Shown: piece by piece, positions 1 to 11,183 of the stretch
Numbering within the stretch: position 1 is the stretch's first letter
How the letters are laid out: the number at the start of each line of letters is the position of its first letter
Source of the DNA: Sabethes cyaneus
Taxonomy: Eukaryota > Arthropoda > Insecta > Diptera > Culicidae
Reading direction: 5' to 3'
NCBI RefSeq assembly: GCF_943734655.1
Contig: NC_071354.1
Span: 56,709,544-56,773,543 of the forward strand
DNA length: 64,000 nucleotides
Program-made: the position numbers and the translations under genes
The notes under the pieces: model-generated
What the model saw: only the letters and a program-made list of their open reading frames with translations
Databases searched by the model: none
What the model was told of the DNA's origin: nothing

Positions 1-860
1 ATGCATTTGAAATCAGACTTCAAATTGGATCTCAAATCGAAACTGGAATCAAATTAGATTTTAATTCGGACTTCAAATGGGACATGGATTTTATATTTTT
101 GAATCGGAAATGAAGGCAAACTAAAATTTGTCGTTAAAATGGGACATTAAATTGGACTTGAAATTGTTCCTGACTTGAACTTGAAACTGCACATGAGATC
201 GGGGGTGAAATTGGAATTAAATTAGACCTGAATTTTCACTTAAAATGGGACATTAAATTGGATACGAAATTAGACTTGAAATTACAGTTTAAATAAGACT
301 TGCAACCGGGTTTGAAATCGGAGTTCAAAGTGAATTAATTGGACATGGAAATAGGGAAATCCTTGGGTATAAACTTCTTCAAGACTTGACCCTTCTTTAT
401 TGACAAATTGCCCAGCCGATTATTAGAAGAATACAGGACAATTAAGGGGCTAGTGTAACGATCGACGTACTGGCCTGAGCAGCGTCCAACCACGATTCGA
501 ACTTACGACGACCGGTTTGTTAGACCAGCATCGTATCTCAAAGCTAACTGAATGGTCAAATTGGACATAACATTGAAGTTAAAACGGGACACTAAATTGG
601 ACTTGAAATGGGACACTAAAATGGATTGGATTAGGATTGGGCTTGAAATTAAACTTGAAACTTTACTTACAATTAGACTGGAAATTGGTTGAAATTGTAC
701 CTAGACCAATATCCATGAAATTTGGTTTGGAATTAGTCTTATAACTGGATATGAAATTATTCATGATGTTGGATATGAAATCGACGCTAAAATTGGACGT
801 GGAATTTTACCTTAAATTTAAATTAACTTTGACTCAAAATTAAACTGGATATCTGGATAT
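1..860. repeat. Degenerate 12-bp-period minisatellite (AAATTGGACTTG type)
   Basis: The stretch is built from degenerate units close to AAATTGGACTTG and GAAATTAGACTTG, repeated head to tail in one orientation. The window starts inside the array. A SINE interrupts it at 363-556 and the array resumes afterwards, so the array predates the SINE. Arrays of the same family occur at 1046-1165, 31285-31760, 32455-32545 and 37070-37515. No coding potential is seen. Origin unknown. Confidence 0.8.
363..556 (-). mobile_element. tRNA-derived SINE, minus orientation
   Basis: Read on the minus strand, the element starts with a tRNA-like head containing an A-box-like TTAGCTTTGAG and a B-box-like GTTCGAATC. 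A body with the marker ACTAGCC and CTTC/AAGAAGGGTCAAG follows. The same family recurs at 22785-22935 and 33970-34033 (plus) and at 31166-31282, 40228-40345, 42745-42945 and 47386-47500 (minus). The head resembles Pol III-transcribed mosquito SINEs of the Feilai/SINE200 kind. I infer the class from the A and B boxes only and cannot name the family. Confidence 0.65.
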
Positions 861-1045
861 ACGCTGAATTCTGTTTTAATGCGGTTTTTTAAGCGACTAT
901 TTTTTCGTGAATGTTGGAATTTACGTTTTTTTTCACGTAATTCTACGCGATTGTGCTCTATGCGTCTATTTTCACGCAACACTATGGTGTTCACGAGGAT
1001 TACAGAATTAGCGCGATTTTCGGAATTAACGTCGCGTTAAGTTTA
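861..1045. repeat. ACGCGAATTT-type repeat
   Basis: The stretch contains scattered copies of TACGCGA, TTCACGCAA and CGGAATTAACG-like words, related to the cleaner array of GCGAATTTCGGAATTTAC at 50105-50335. Both blocks share the order GCGGTTTTTT, a cgtctattttcACGCA-like segment, then CGGAATTtACG. It is probably a dispersed repeat family. No gene. Confidence 0.5.
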
Positions 1046-1165
1046 ATTTGAACTAGAAGTTTTTCATTAAATTGGACACGAAACTGGACTTAACTTCAGA
1101 GTAAAACTGGTACTTGAAAATGTATTTTAAATTACAGTTAGCATTAGAGATGAAACTGGATTTAT
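1046..1165. repeat. Short remnant of the AAATTGGACTTG minisatellite
   Basis: Units such as AAATTGGACACGAAACTGGACTT and AAAACTGGTACTTG match the array at 1-860. The segment is separated from that array by the ACGCGAATTT-type repeat. Confidence 0.6.
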
Positions 1166-2440
1166 TTTTACGCAATTAATTTACTTGTCGCGAAAATATC
1201 GAGTTATTGATTCAACTACTCTGGGCTTCCCGATTACGCCTGAAGGATTGTTTGTACATTTAATTTCTAAGAGAAGGTAGGTGTGCCCCAGCCTGAACAC
1301 CACAACTAAATTGTGAACAAACATACTAAAAATTCTCAGCTGGATAAATTATGGTACAAACATCGGTCGAAGAGAACCAAGAATTTTATGAAAATTTCAG
1401 CAGCGGTGAAAGAATTGTTTGGAATATTTTGTACAGCATTTTCTATGTTGGAGGCAGACTACAGAATATTTTGATTCTATTAAACTGTTAGACTTCAGAG
1501 TCTATTTAGTTTCTTGATCGTCAATTGCTAATCTCTTAATGGCAAAAATTTCACCGCTGGGGTTTTAAACAGTGTGAAAATTTATACTACCAAAATGTAA
1601 GAGGAATGTGGACTAAGATAGATTGGTTTATTAAGCTGTAAGTGGATACGATCAAAAATTCTATGCATGTCGATTTGTGGACACAAAGCTGTTACAAAAT
1701 CCAACGTCATCGGTACGATCAGCGAAAAAAGTGCCAATATAATTAGGAAAATAATCAATATAAACCGAACGATTCACAAATTATTCCGACTTTTCTAAAG
1801 GGATTGCGTATAATTTGATGTGTTTCATCGCAAAAGTAAACCAATTGAGTAAGCTAATTTCATTTCCGGACAAGTAGCTAAGGGTGCTCAGTAACAGTTT
1901 TAAAGCCGCAATAACCAAGATGATACAAGTCAAAAATACTACTTTAAGCTAGCTATAAACCTCAATAAAACTGTTAATAAAGAAAATTTATTGTGTTTGC
2001 TTATATTTCCTCGAGAAAACCAATACGAGAAAACTGGTTGGCTGCATCACATCTTTTATAAACTTACTATAAGTTGAGTGTGGCAATACAATATGGCGCA
2101 CTAATCAAAGGCTCTTATTGTGGTTGCTAGTCAAACCGCAATAAAATCGGTAGTTTTATGGTGCTATTATGGAGAATATTAGAATTTAACACCGAAATTA
2201 GTATTTCAGGCAAGGCCATATTGCCATTTTCTAGCATTTTTTTAGTCAACAAACAAAAATTCATCAACACAAACTGTGAGTTGCAGAAAAGAAGTTATTA
2301 TCAATCGGTTTTCATGCCAGAATGCAACTAAAATGATTTTGATAGAAACTAAAAAACTAAAATTGACTAATTGAATACATTTATTTTGTTTAAAGAACAT
2401 CAAAAATTGCATAAACATTATGGCGCGTTAATTTTACCCA
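1166..2440. other. AT-rich DNA without recognisable gene
   Basis: No open reading frame, splice-site pair or RNA gene was recognised. Position 1172-1200 (GCAATTAATTTACTT, then TCGCGAAAATA) is nearly repeated at 36937-36965 and more weakly near 30745. In both well-matched places it sits beside a minisatellite of the TTGGACTTG family, so this word may be one end of a dispersed repeat that carries the array. Confidence 0.5.
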
Positions 2441-2960
2441 CTAATCAAGATCATTCCAATATGCACGATAAAATTTAATGCGTATATGCTGCACAACTGA
2501 TGAAACTGATGAAAATTTCTTATAAATTCTTTTGGATATTTTATTATGGTCGCCGCAAATTAAATCGATCAGTATGATCTGACAGTAAAACTTTATCTTT
2601 TCTGCTCACGGCTATTTATTTCAAGCTTCAAGGTAATAAACAAAGCTGGCTGGGTGATTTAGCTTTTTACACAGCATGCTTTATGCTTTATAGCTTTGTC
2701 GAACAAAGTGATAAGTTTGATTAGCTTTAGCGAAAAGCATAATCGGTTTCGCTGCTGCTTTCAGCAGTACGTAATAAACCTACTTGGCTCTTCAAGAGGT
2801 TATAAAAACAACCTTGGTCGGAAGGCAGTTCTATAGTAATCATCAGAAGGTTCTAGAAAAGCTAATAATTTTATTGGCAGTTCTATAAAATTTGTCGTTA
2901 AAACCACTAGAACGTAACGTAATGAAACTTAAATTGTTGTAAATTGTTGCTTCTGCAGGT
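2441..2960 (+). repeat. Dispersed repeat, copy 1 (partner at 47580-48040)
   Basis: The segment from TTCCAATATGCACG through AATGCGTATATGCTGCACAACT and TATTTTATTATGGTC to CATCAGAAGGTTCTAG is colinear with 47590-48025. Shared blocks include TAGCTTTGTC, GCTTTCAGCAG-like and CTTCAAGAGGTT-AAAA. No protein is encoded and no terminal repeats could be fixed. The repeat has two copies in the same orientation in this window. Class unknown. Confidence 0.65.
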
Positions 2961-3159
2961 TTATGAAATCGCAGATTTGAAAGTTACAATATACTTATTG
3001 ATTGAAAGATACACTTGAGTTAAATATTACTACAACGACATCTCCTGAAGACTTCCGCGATCTGCATCCGCATGGGTATTATGACTTGGGGGGCTCACAC
3101 AGATAGTACCACCAAAACCGTGAACAAATTTTTGAGTATTATCAAAAGAGAAATCAGGC

Positions 3160-3500
3160 AAAGTCAAAAAGAGTATCAGACGGTGATTGAAGCATTTATC
3201 CACCAGTAAGTCATAACAGGTCTGCCTTGACAAGCGAGTGGTCGTGGGTTCGAATCTTAGTAGAATCAGGCCATTCGCTGTCAAGTGACTTTAGCATGGG
3301 TTTATTCTCAGGCCCCTCCACATCCTTCCTACTGCATTCTGCATTAACTAACAATGAAAGCCTCTTGCCAGGGCAAGTTATAAGAGTGGTACTTGCTTGA
3401 GGTGCGAATGAAGCCTCTTGTTCAAGGGCAAATTATAGCTTGTTCCACTTCCTGGTTCTAGGAACGAGATTGGTAATGCATAATAAGTAGTAGTAAGGAA
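3160..3500 (+). mobile_element. tRNA-derived SINE with AGTAGTAAG tail
   Basis: A perfect B box GGTTCGAATC lies at 3247-3256, preceded by a degenerate tRNA-like head (AGTAAGTCATAACAGG, CTTGACAAGCGAGTGGTCGTG). The body contains GCCAGGGCAAGTTATAAGAG and GAGGTGCGAATGAAGCCTC, and the 3' end runs into AGTAGTAGTAAG. It differs in body from the 363-556 family, so at least two SINE families are present. It is a dead copy. Confidence 0.6.
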
Positions 3501-3540
3501 CACATACATACACACAAAACACACCCTCACTCTGTGCTGA

Positions 3541-3690
3541 ACTCTGCTTTACCGACCATGAAGCCTTTAGCCGGGGCTGGTTATAAGAATGATACTTGCT
3601 CGAGGTGCGAATGAAGCCTCTTGTCCAAGGACAAATTATAACTAGTCTCCGGCTCTAGAGCTAGATTGGTTGAAAAGTAGTAAGAAGCGT
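3541..3690 (+). mobile_element. Partial duplicate of the SINE body
   Basis: The segment repeats the body and tail of the preceding SINE (GGGGCTGGTTATAAGAATG, TACTTGCTCGAGGTGCGAATG, then TTGAAAAGTAGTAAG) without the tRNA-like head. A CACATACACACA-rich spacer separates the two. It may be a 5'-truncated second insertion or a tandem duplication. Confidence 0.55.
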
Positions 3691-4800
3691 AGAGGGAAAA
3701 AGGGGTGAAAAACACACCAAAAGCACGGATAATAAGCAGTTCGCTCACTCTATAGCGATACTGCAATAACAACGAAGTGCGGAACAACACCTGGATAAAA
3801 TCACAATAGATCAAAATGCTGGTCGTAGTGATAATATCCACACAAAAAAAAAGTCATAACAGTCAGCGGATAAGGACATGGCTTCTGTATTTAGGAACAT
3901 GCTCCTGCATGGAAGGACCGAATTATCAACAGCGAATTACTGGATCGATAGGGTGACACAATTAACAGCAATTCCATAAAATGAAGATAGACCAAAACAT
4001 AAAAAACCTACAGATGTCGGCTTGCTTCGCCATAAATAAATAATAAATCATTATTTTTGTCCAGTTTTTATCCAGTCCAGACGTTCGGCTGTTGAAATTT
4101 CAGCAAAATTTTGCCGAATTCGGTACTTTTTTAGTGTGATAGGCATGCTATAACCTAAAAGAATTCACTCGACTAGTACGTGGCATTACTTATGGTGAAA
4201 ACTTATGAAACTTTTTCCACCGTTTGAAAGATCTTGGTGTGCGGGTTAATTTTGCTGAAATTTTGCAATTTTCGTTTTTGCTGATCCCAAAATATACCGA
4301 GATAAAGTTAGCGGTTCACAGACGTTGTACAAAGTACAAAACCGCTAGTAACGGAGGGTTAATGATTTTAGTATCAAATGGGAGGTTTTCAACTTTTGAT
4401 CCACTTTCTAGAAAAAATAATGGCTTGAAAACAAAATTTTTTTTAATTGTAAAAATATTGATGTTTGTTTTTTTTTATTTTCATGATGTAAAGCAAAAAT
4501 AATCCACGCTTTTTATATATTTTCAAAAGAGCTGATATTTTTTAAGTAACGCATCGAAAATTCAGGAAAGTCTACTTTTTTGTTTTTGACGAACTATCTT
4601 TAAAAGCAATTAGGTTCCTAAATGCAATGGAAACGCAAATAAAATTAAATTCACCCTATGGTAAACCTTTAACATGCAAATTGAACTGAATAAGAGAAGT
4701 CGTCTTACAGATCATTAATTTAAACCTTAAAATAAGTTCACTGGTTACCTCGAAAATCAGTTTCCAATGTATTACTGGACATACCTGAAAGTAGAGAAAA
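3691..4800. other. AT-rich DNA without recognisable gene
   Basis: Nothing coding or structured could be supported. Near 4020-4060 the text GCTTCGCCATAAATAAATAATAAAT looks like the A-rich 3' tail of a decayed retroelement. Confidence 0.4.
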
Positions 4801-6440
4801 GAAAATATTTTAATGAATCAGCTTTTATTCCGGGAGTCAATAACAACTTTTGAATACTCCAGAAATGAAACAAACAAAATATTATCCTCTTTCGGGAGTT
4901 CCAGGGGATCCAACCAGCTTTCAGGGGCAAAGCCCCTGGTTGTTGTTATCAATTGAAGGGCTCATAACCAGAAATTACAAAACAACAACAAACCAATTGA
5001 GTGGTGGGAGCGAAAGAGAAACTGAAAGAGAGAAAAGATAACCAACAGAAAAGAGCAGCACTACTATGTACTATTGCTCTAGTGTGCTATCGGAAACGGC
5101 AGCGCTAGCGCTGGCTCGGCTGGCAGTAATACGCAGAAATTGTGCTCACCGTACCGCATCAAATGAGATTAAGTTCTATTTAATTTGTTGTTTTAAATTC
5201 GTTTTCCCTCCCAATCATTTGTGCTCGTCCTTATTGCTGACTGAGCTACCACCACCTCTCGGCGTGCTGGCAGCGGCGACCTGCACCACACACTACTAGG
5301 CGATATCGAAACCAAACTGGAAGCATTCAACCCATCCCCCTCCTTCTCCTTCTCCTCCTTCTAAATTTCCCCCGTTCCATCCGCAGTGGGGATGCAGCAC
5401 ACAAACCGTTTTGTATTCATAATAAGGATTACAATAAAAACAATTTACTGACTGACAGGCTGTTGGCATTTTCGTCGTTTTCCTCTTAGCGGCTACCGAA
5501 AACTTCACCCTCTCGGTGCCTCCACAGTGCGCTCGCAAAAATTGATACGCTCCATATCGATACAGAGAGCTGCACGTATGTTTTTCCTGCATGGACCGTC
5601 GAACCGCGAGACGTGGCGGATACGGATGTATATGATAGTATGTGCGGTATGTGCGCATTTCGCTAATGGAAAAAATCATTCGGGCGAGTAATAATTGCCG
5701 CTAGCTTTACTTCTTATTTGGACCCAGTTTCGGATCAGTAGAATTTTACCCGGCAGTTCAATCATCTCAACGTTCAATGTTGAGCGCATCAATGAGATGA
5801 TGGCATGGCAGCAGCAGCAGACGCAGCAGCATCCAATAGCAATCACTATTCGCACCTTCAGAGGCCGTGCCAGCAAAATTTCCATTCCTCGACGATCGTC
5901 TAACTTTGAATCATCGTAAGTAATATCGGGATTATAGGATTTTTGGAAGATAGGTTTCTGCTGTGATGAACATCGCAACAGCGACGATGTTAAGGCTGCA
6001 GAAGATGATGATGATGATGATGATGATGACAGTTACGATGTGCACTTCAAAATAGTGGAAAAAATGAAACGTAACCACCCCTTCCTATCGTGTACTTGCA
6101 ACTACTTCGTTACCGTTCATTTCAAACCGGTCCACTGCAAATATAATACAATAATCCGCTCGTCAGAACGTTTAACATTTCGTAGAGTCAATTTAATCCC
6201 ATTTTCGGAATCACATTCACTTGTGTTTGGGCGGGTTAGGACAAATGCTAGCAGGACATAGACGAGAGCCCTCCAGTGTGCACACGTTTTCGGATAGAAG
6301 TTTTAGTCATGTCCCGTGAACTGGTTACGACTTGGCCAACCGGCCGTCCGGTGTCGCTCTCTTTCTCACATGTAACCAAGTAGGTGTGAGTAGCGAACTG
6401 TTGAAACTGTAAATCCTATTTTAATTTCATAAGTCCATGT
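4801..6440. other. GC-richer unique block 1
   Basis: This block is visibly richer in G and C than its surroundings and has no recognisable transposon sequence. Open frames run on both strands (for example minus 5296-5679), but none resembles a known protein. Their codons are dominated by simple repeats (CAGCAG near 5812, GAT tract at 6004-6029). Relative to mbl it lies deep in the downstream intron, so an intronic enhancer or a small unidentified exon is possible. No function is assigned. Confidence 0.4.
6004..6029. repeat. (GAT)n microsatellite
   Basis: About eight uninterrupted GAT units within GC-richer block 1. Confidence 0.9.
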
Positions 6441-7230
6441 TGAAGTTCATGTTACGTGGCAGTTGCCGGCTGCTCGGTGCTGCTGGGGGAAGGTGCGGCG
6501 GCGCGTTGGGGTGTGGTGTGCGCCGGAACCGATGGCCGTACCAGTCGGACAAATGCCTGCCGTTTTAATAGATATAGGAATGCAATGCACGACGTACCAA
6601 CACAGAGCTCTACGGGATTTCGTTCGGTTTTACAGCGCACACGAGCTGGCCCATCCACGCGGTTCGGCTGATGTTCCATGCCTCCACCCGGGGGACAAAT
6701 TGGGACAGGTAAAAGTGGATTATGCCCGGATATGAGGTTATTTGGAGATTCAGTTCTATTGGACACTTTTACTGTTCCTGTAAATTGTCTGCCTGTAGGC
6801 TAATTTAGCTCGGTGGATTGCACGGAATCGGAAGAGGAATCGGCGTTTAGGATATTTTTAAAATTTCATTTGAATACAGTACCGTTTCCCAGTGAATCGC
6901 AAAACTTTTTAAATCATTTAGTGCAAAGATTTCAGAATGGATGGAATTGTCAAAACCTATCTTCAACGAATAATGGTCAGTACGATGCTACAATTTGAAT
7001 CGTATTGAGCATTATCAAGTGAAATCTAACAAGAAAACGGAAAATTTTGTATGACGCCATCCGACATGAAATTTCAAATTGGAAGAAATAGAAGAAAAAA
7101 TAGTAGGTAATCAATTGGATTTCATGAAAATAATATAAACCAAAAATTTTTTTTTTTTAAGATTGAAACAAGAAATCACTTGTGACAAATTTGCTAGAAT
7201 TAGCTATTTTCGAGAGAACGGTTATTTTAG
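6441..7230. other. GC-rich patch then AT-rich spacer, no gene recognised
   Basis: The segment 6450-6735 is GC-rich and has overlapping open frames in several frames on both strands. That is typical of GC-rich DNA depleted of stop codons rather than of a gene. From about 7000 to 7230 the sequence is plain AT-rich DNA. Confidence 0.35.
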
Positions 7231-8038
7231 ATATAAATTAACCTAGAAATGCTTCATGTTCATGCCTAGAAACGTGAACATGAGCGCCTGTTGTGCAGGT
7301 AAGGAGCGGCTCAAACAGCGCCTGTCTCGGAGTGAGGGGCTGAATATGAAACGCTGTATTTCCGCACCTCAATGGCGAAGTTGCAGAAGAAGACGGAACA
7401 GAAGTTAACCCAGTGGAGCCCACGTGATATAGTAATGTCCGTGAGATAGTAATGTCCGTGAGATAGTAATGTAATGTGTTGTACTTGATCTCCTAGAAGG
7501 CAAACGAGAAATTGGGTTGATGAAGTACAACAAAGCCGCCGGTAAGGACTACCCACCGGTAGGGCTCAACAAACGTGACCGAGAAACGCTGGCAACAGCT
7601 CTACACTCAACTAGAGATTAGGATCTGTGAGTTCGACTATCACCTTCGCTAAGTCTATATTTTTGGCCTAATATCTAGAATTTTCAGTTTGCCTGAATCT
7701 ACATTTCTCGCATTAAGCATTTATTCTTCCTCAACAGTTCTACACTGGGTTATTTCCAAGATTTGGGAGAAGCAGAAGCTACCGGAGGAATGGATAAATG
7801 GAGTGGTTTGTCTCGGCTACAAAAAGGGTGATCTCGACTCGACTGCTACAACTCCCACTGCATAATACTGGTAAACGCTGCATACAAGGTATTTTACTGA
7901 ATCTTGTTAGACCGGCTATCACCGATAGCATAGGGTTTCGTGCAGAATTACCAGGCGGGCTTCATGGGGGCTCGCGCTACTTCGGATCAAATGTTTACCA
8001 TCCGACAGATCTTGCAGAAATGCCGGAAGTACAACGTG
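7231..8038 (+). pseudogene. RTE-clade retrotransposon D, 5' half (dead)
   Basis: An RTE-like 5' region (GAGCGCCTGTTGTGCAGG, GGCTGAATATGAAACGCTGTAT) is followed by broken reverse-transcriptase sequence. The frame near 7505-7545 reads like the conserved NKAAGKD block, 7740-7830 like IWEKQKLPEEWINGVVCLGYKKGD, and 7935-8038 like the QAGF...SDQMFTIRQIL...KYNVQ block. Family knowledge: RTE elements encode one protein with an AP-like endonuclease and a reverse transcriptase. Frameshifts, stops and an insertion near 7620-7735 make it non-functional. The reading continues at 9763 after the hAT-like insertion. It is a different subfamily from the copies at 10947 and 60893. Confidence 0.75.
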
Positions 8039-8139
8039 CAGAGCCGTAGCGTGACATTGTGGCGTCCTTGGCGAAGACCCGATTTAGCACTCCCTCGTTT
8101 CTTCCTTCCAAGTTTATTATGTTTGATGAGATTTTAAAC

Positions 8140-9153
8140 CACCAACCAGAATTTGGATCAAATTTTGAACCAGATTCCTAACCTGGACCATATTTTAGAC
8201 CGAGATAAGATTGTGAACCGCATTTTTATCACCTTTTGTTTTAGATATTGGCACAGATTTGGACTAAATTCTGGACCAAATTTAGAACCACTTTTTTGAT
8301 CAGCTTTTGAACAAGACTTTGGATAATATTCTGGACCCAGATTCAAGACCGGCTTTGAACCAAATTCTGGACCTGCCTCAGATTTAGACCATATTTTAAA
8401 CAAGATTTTGGATCTCACTTTTTATCACATTTTGGACCTCAGTTTTTACCAGATTTTCAATCAGATTTTGGACCTGGAAAAGATCTTGGAACTGCATCAG
8501 ATTCTAGATCAGATTTTGGATTACATTATTATCAGATAACAAGATTTTGGATAATATTTTAGACCAAATTTTTATCAAACCAGTTGGACCAGTTTCTAGA
8601 CTTGAATCAGATTGTGGACCTTACCCCGATTCTGGACCACATTTTTCATCAGATATCCGACCAGTCTTTGCATCAAATTTGTGGTTAGGGCTACATTTTT
8701 GATAATAATTCTAGACCTGGACTAGATTGCGGATCACGTTTTTTATCAATTTTTATTCCAGATTTTGTAACAAATTTCGGAACAGATTCTGGACCAGATT
8801 TTGGACGACATTTTTATCACATTTGCACCAGGATTTGGATAATATTTTGGCCGCATTTTCAATCAGATATGAGACCACATTTTAAACCACGTACTGAATC
8901 AAAGCCAGATTTGAGCCTGGAACAGATTCTGAAGCACATTTTTATCAGATTTTGGACCATATTCTCAAACTAATTTTTAATCAGCTTTTAAACCAGCATC
9001 CAGATTGTGAATAAGATTTTGGACCAAATTGTGGACATCTACTATATCGTTGAACACATTTTTTATCAAATTTTGTTTCAGATTTTGGAACAGATTTGGA
9101 TTAGATTGTGGGCCATGTTGTAGGCCTCATTTTTTATCAAGCTTTGAACCAGA
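8140..9153. repeat. 12-bp-period minisatellite (ACCAGATTTTGG type)
   Basis: About 1 kb of degenerate head-to-tail units around ACCAGATTTTGG, with the variants GGACCACATTTTT and TTATCAGATTTTGG. It is internal to the hAT-like element. Sister arrays at 18640-18935, 19937-20070 and 21065-21460 sit inside the second copy, so the array travels with the element. Confidence 0.85.
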
Positions 9154-9537
9154 TCCCGATCAAATGAAAAGTACAAGTTTATAACAGAATGAACTCTAAA
9201 TAACAAATTTGTTATAACAAAATCTCCTTTGCGTTTTGTTATAAACTAGAACTCGTTAGTAGTTAAAACAACAAAAGTTGTTTTGGGTATATAAAAAATA
9301 TATCCAAATATGTTATCATTTCATCTAGCTTATATCAATTTTTTTTTACAAAAACCAACATTCTGTTCTGGTTAATAACCAAAATATAACAAAACGTGTT
9401 ACAAATAACAGAACGAGACATAATCTTTTAAAGCATTTTGTGTGTCATTTTTCTATCAAATTTATAACAAACGTTGACAGAAATATCAACTTGAGCTACA
9501 ATGCTGTTATATTTTTGTACGAATCATCTGATTGGGA
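9154..9537 (+). mobile_element. MITE with TCCCGATCA ends, nested in the hAT-like element
   Basis: The ends TCCCGATCAAATGA (left) and ATCATCTGATTGGGA (right) are inverted repeats. The interior is rich in TTATAACAAAAT and TGTTACAAAT words, like the larger relative at 22173-22775. It splits the ACCAGATTTTGG array, whose text resumes as TTTTAGACCTGATTCC at once after the right end. Non-coding. Superfamily not determined. Confidence 0.6.
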
Positions 9538-9762
9538 TTTTAGACCTGATTCCAGAGCATCGTAGCGTTACGTGGCGGCCTTTGCAAAGACTCGATTTTG
9601 TGCCTCCTCGTTTCTTAGAACAGGGTTCTTTCAAAGTTTATTAGTTTTTAGAATTATTCTGTCCCAATACTCCACTACACTCGAGAGTGCCTTACTGAGT
9701 TTCAGGCCGTTTTTCGCGCCCTTGGCGGGGGCCAATCTGGTCACCTGCACGCTACGGTGCTG

Positions 9763-10797
9763 ACAACGTGTTCACGTATCACATCCTTATTGATTCCAAG
9801 CGGCATACGATACAGTCGATCGAGACCAGCTATGGCAAATAATGCACGAACACGGGGTACGAGTAAATTGACGCTTCTGATCAGATCATTGGATCCAATG
9901 ATGTTTTTCGTGCGCATCTCTGGGAAACTCTTGAGTCCCTTCAAGACGCGGCGAGGATTGAGACAAGGTGAAGGCTTATCCTGCCTGCTGCTCAACATCG
10001 CCCTTGAGAGGGTGATCCGACGAACAGGCATCGAAACGAGAAGCACGGTTTTCACCAATGGTAGCCCACTCCTAGGCTTTGCAGATTACTTTGATCACTT
10101 GATCACTAGCCAGGAACTATGCACTTGGCGGAGGCAATCTACGTCAGACTGGAAGCGGAGTCTAGAAGGATTGGGCTAAAAATAAATGCATCGAAGACTA
10201 AATGCATGAAAGGAAGTGGCTCAAAGGAAACAAATGCGTGCCTCCTACGGATGGTAACCGTTGACGGCGACGAACTAGAAGTGGTAGATGAGTTCGTGTA
10301 TTTGGAAATCGCTGGTGACCGCAGACAGCAACACTAGTAAGGAGATCCAGCGGCGCGGCGCATTCAAGTAGAAAATCGGGCCTACTTTGTCCTTAGCAAC
10401 GCTTCGATCCAGAAGCATTCATCACCGTACGAAGCTGACCATGTACAAACCCCTTATTAGACAGGTAGTTCTTTATGGATTAGGAACCGTGACGTTTTAT
10501 GGTTTTGAAGGACTTAAGCACCCTTGCCGTTTTCGAGTGGAAGGTACTGCGGATGATATTTGGTGGAGTACAAACTGAAAGCCGAGAGTGATGGAAGCGT
10601 ATAATCACGACCTACAGACACTGCTTGGAGAGATTCCCATCGTACATATCGCGAAAGTCGCTAGACTACGGTGGGCCGGACACATCGTAAGGATGCCGGA
10701 TGACAGTGGGCCAAAAACAGTTCTCTTCAATAACCCCACCGAACCAAGAAGGCACGTGATAGATGTGCACTATCGAGGACAATGCATGTTCAACTAG
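9763..10797 (+). pseudogene. RTE-clade retrotransposon D, 3' half (dead)
   Basis: This part continues 7231-8038 after the hAT-like insertion. From about 9792 the frame reads FQAAYDTVDRDQLWQIMHEHG, the RT block that follows the KYNVQ segment. Then come RRGLRQGEGLSCLLLNIALE (about 9951-10010) and GFADYFD (10075-10095), where the catalytic FADD has become FADY. The C-terminal block near 10660-10720 reads RLRWAGHIVRMPDD, a hallmark of RTE C-termini. Frames change at least twice and stops are present. The 3' tail is missing. Confidence 0.75.
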
Positions 10798-11183
10798 TAT
10801 TCATTGAATTGGAGAAAGGTAACCCAGGATCCATGATTGTTTATAATCAGTACTATTAATCTTTTGAATTAATTAAAAATAGGTAGATTTTTGGTTATAG
10901 TTTTCGCTATTACTTGCCCTAGTAGATAATTTTCGAGTATTCAAATAGGGTATGAAATGGAGAGAGTTAACTGGAAGGAGCGTCAAACATAGCTCTGGCT
11001 CTCTCAAGCTCCCACCTGGCGCCTCCACGCAGATCTAAGTCAAATGATGACGGTCGATGGCCTTACCCGGAAATGCTTCATGTACTTACTGAAGCAGCTA
11101 AGCTAGGAGGTGCGAACTAGATCGCCTGTTCTCCAGGTGAGGGGCGGCTCACACAGCGTCTGTCTCGCAACGGGCGGCTGAAT

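Larger units (their letters stand above)
8039..9762 (+). mobile_element. hAT-like non-autonomous element carrying a minisatellite, copy 1
   Basis: The element is bounded by an exact 8-bp target-site duplication, ACAACGTG (8031-8038 and 9763-9770), the length typical of hAT transposition. Its termini form imperfect inverted repeats, CAGAGCCGTAGCGTG at the left and CAGCACCGTAGCGTG as the complement at the right (13 of 15 match). They begin with CAG, as many hAT ends do. It interrupts the RT frame of RTE copy D precisely. Inside are a 12-bp-period array, a MITE (9154-9537) and a second copy of the left-end sequence at 9553 (CAGAGCATCGTAGCGTTACG). No transposase is present. A second composite lies at 18523-22104. 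Confidence 0.8.

Noticed and set aside
5296..5679. A 127-codon minus-strand frame
   Set aside because: It has no recognisable domain and mixed low-complexity composition, with no splice context to make it an exon.
6452..6766. Overlapping open frames on both strands of a GC-rich patch
   Set aside because: They contradict one another, lack family resemblance, and follow from low stop-codon frequency in GC-rich sequence.
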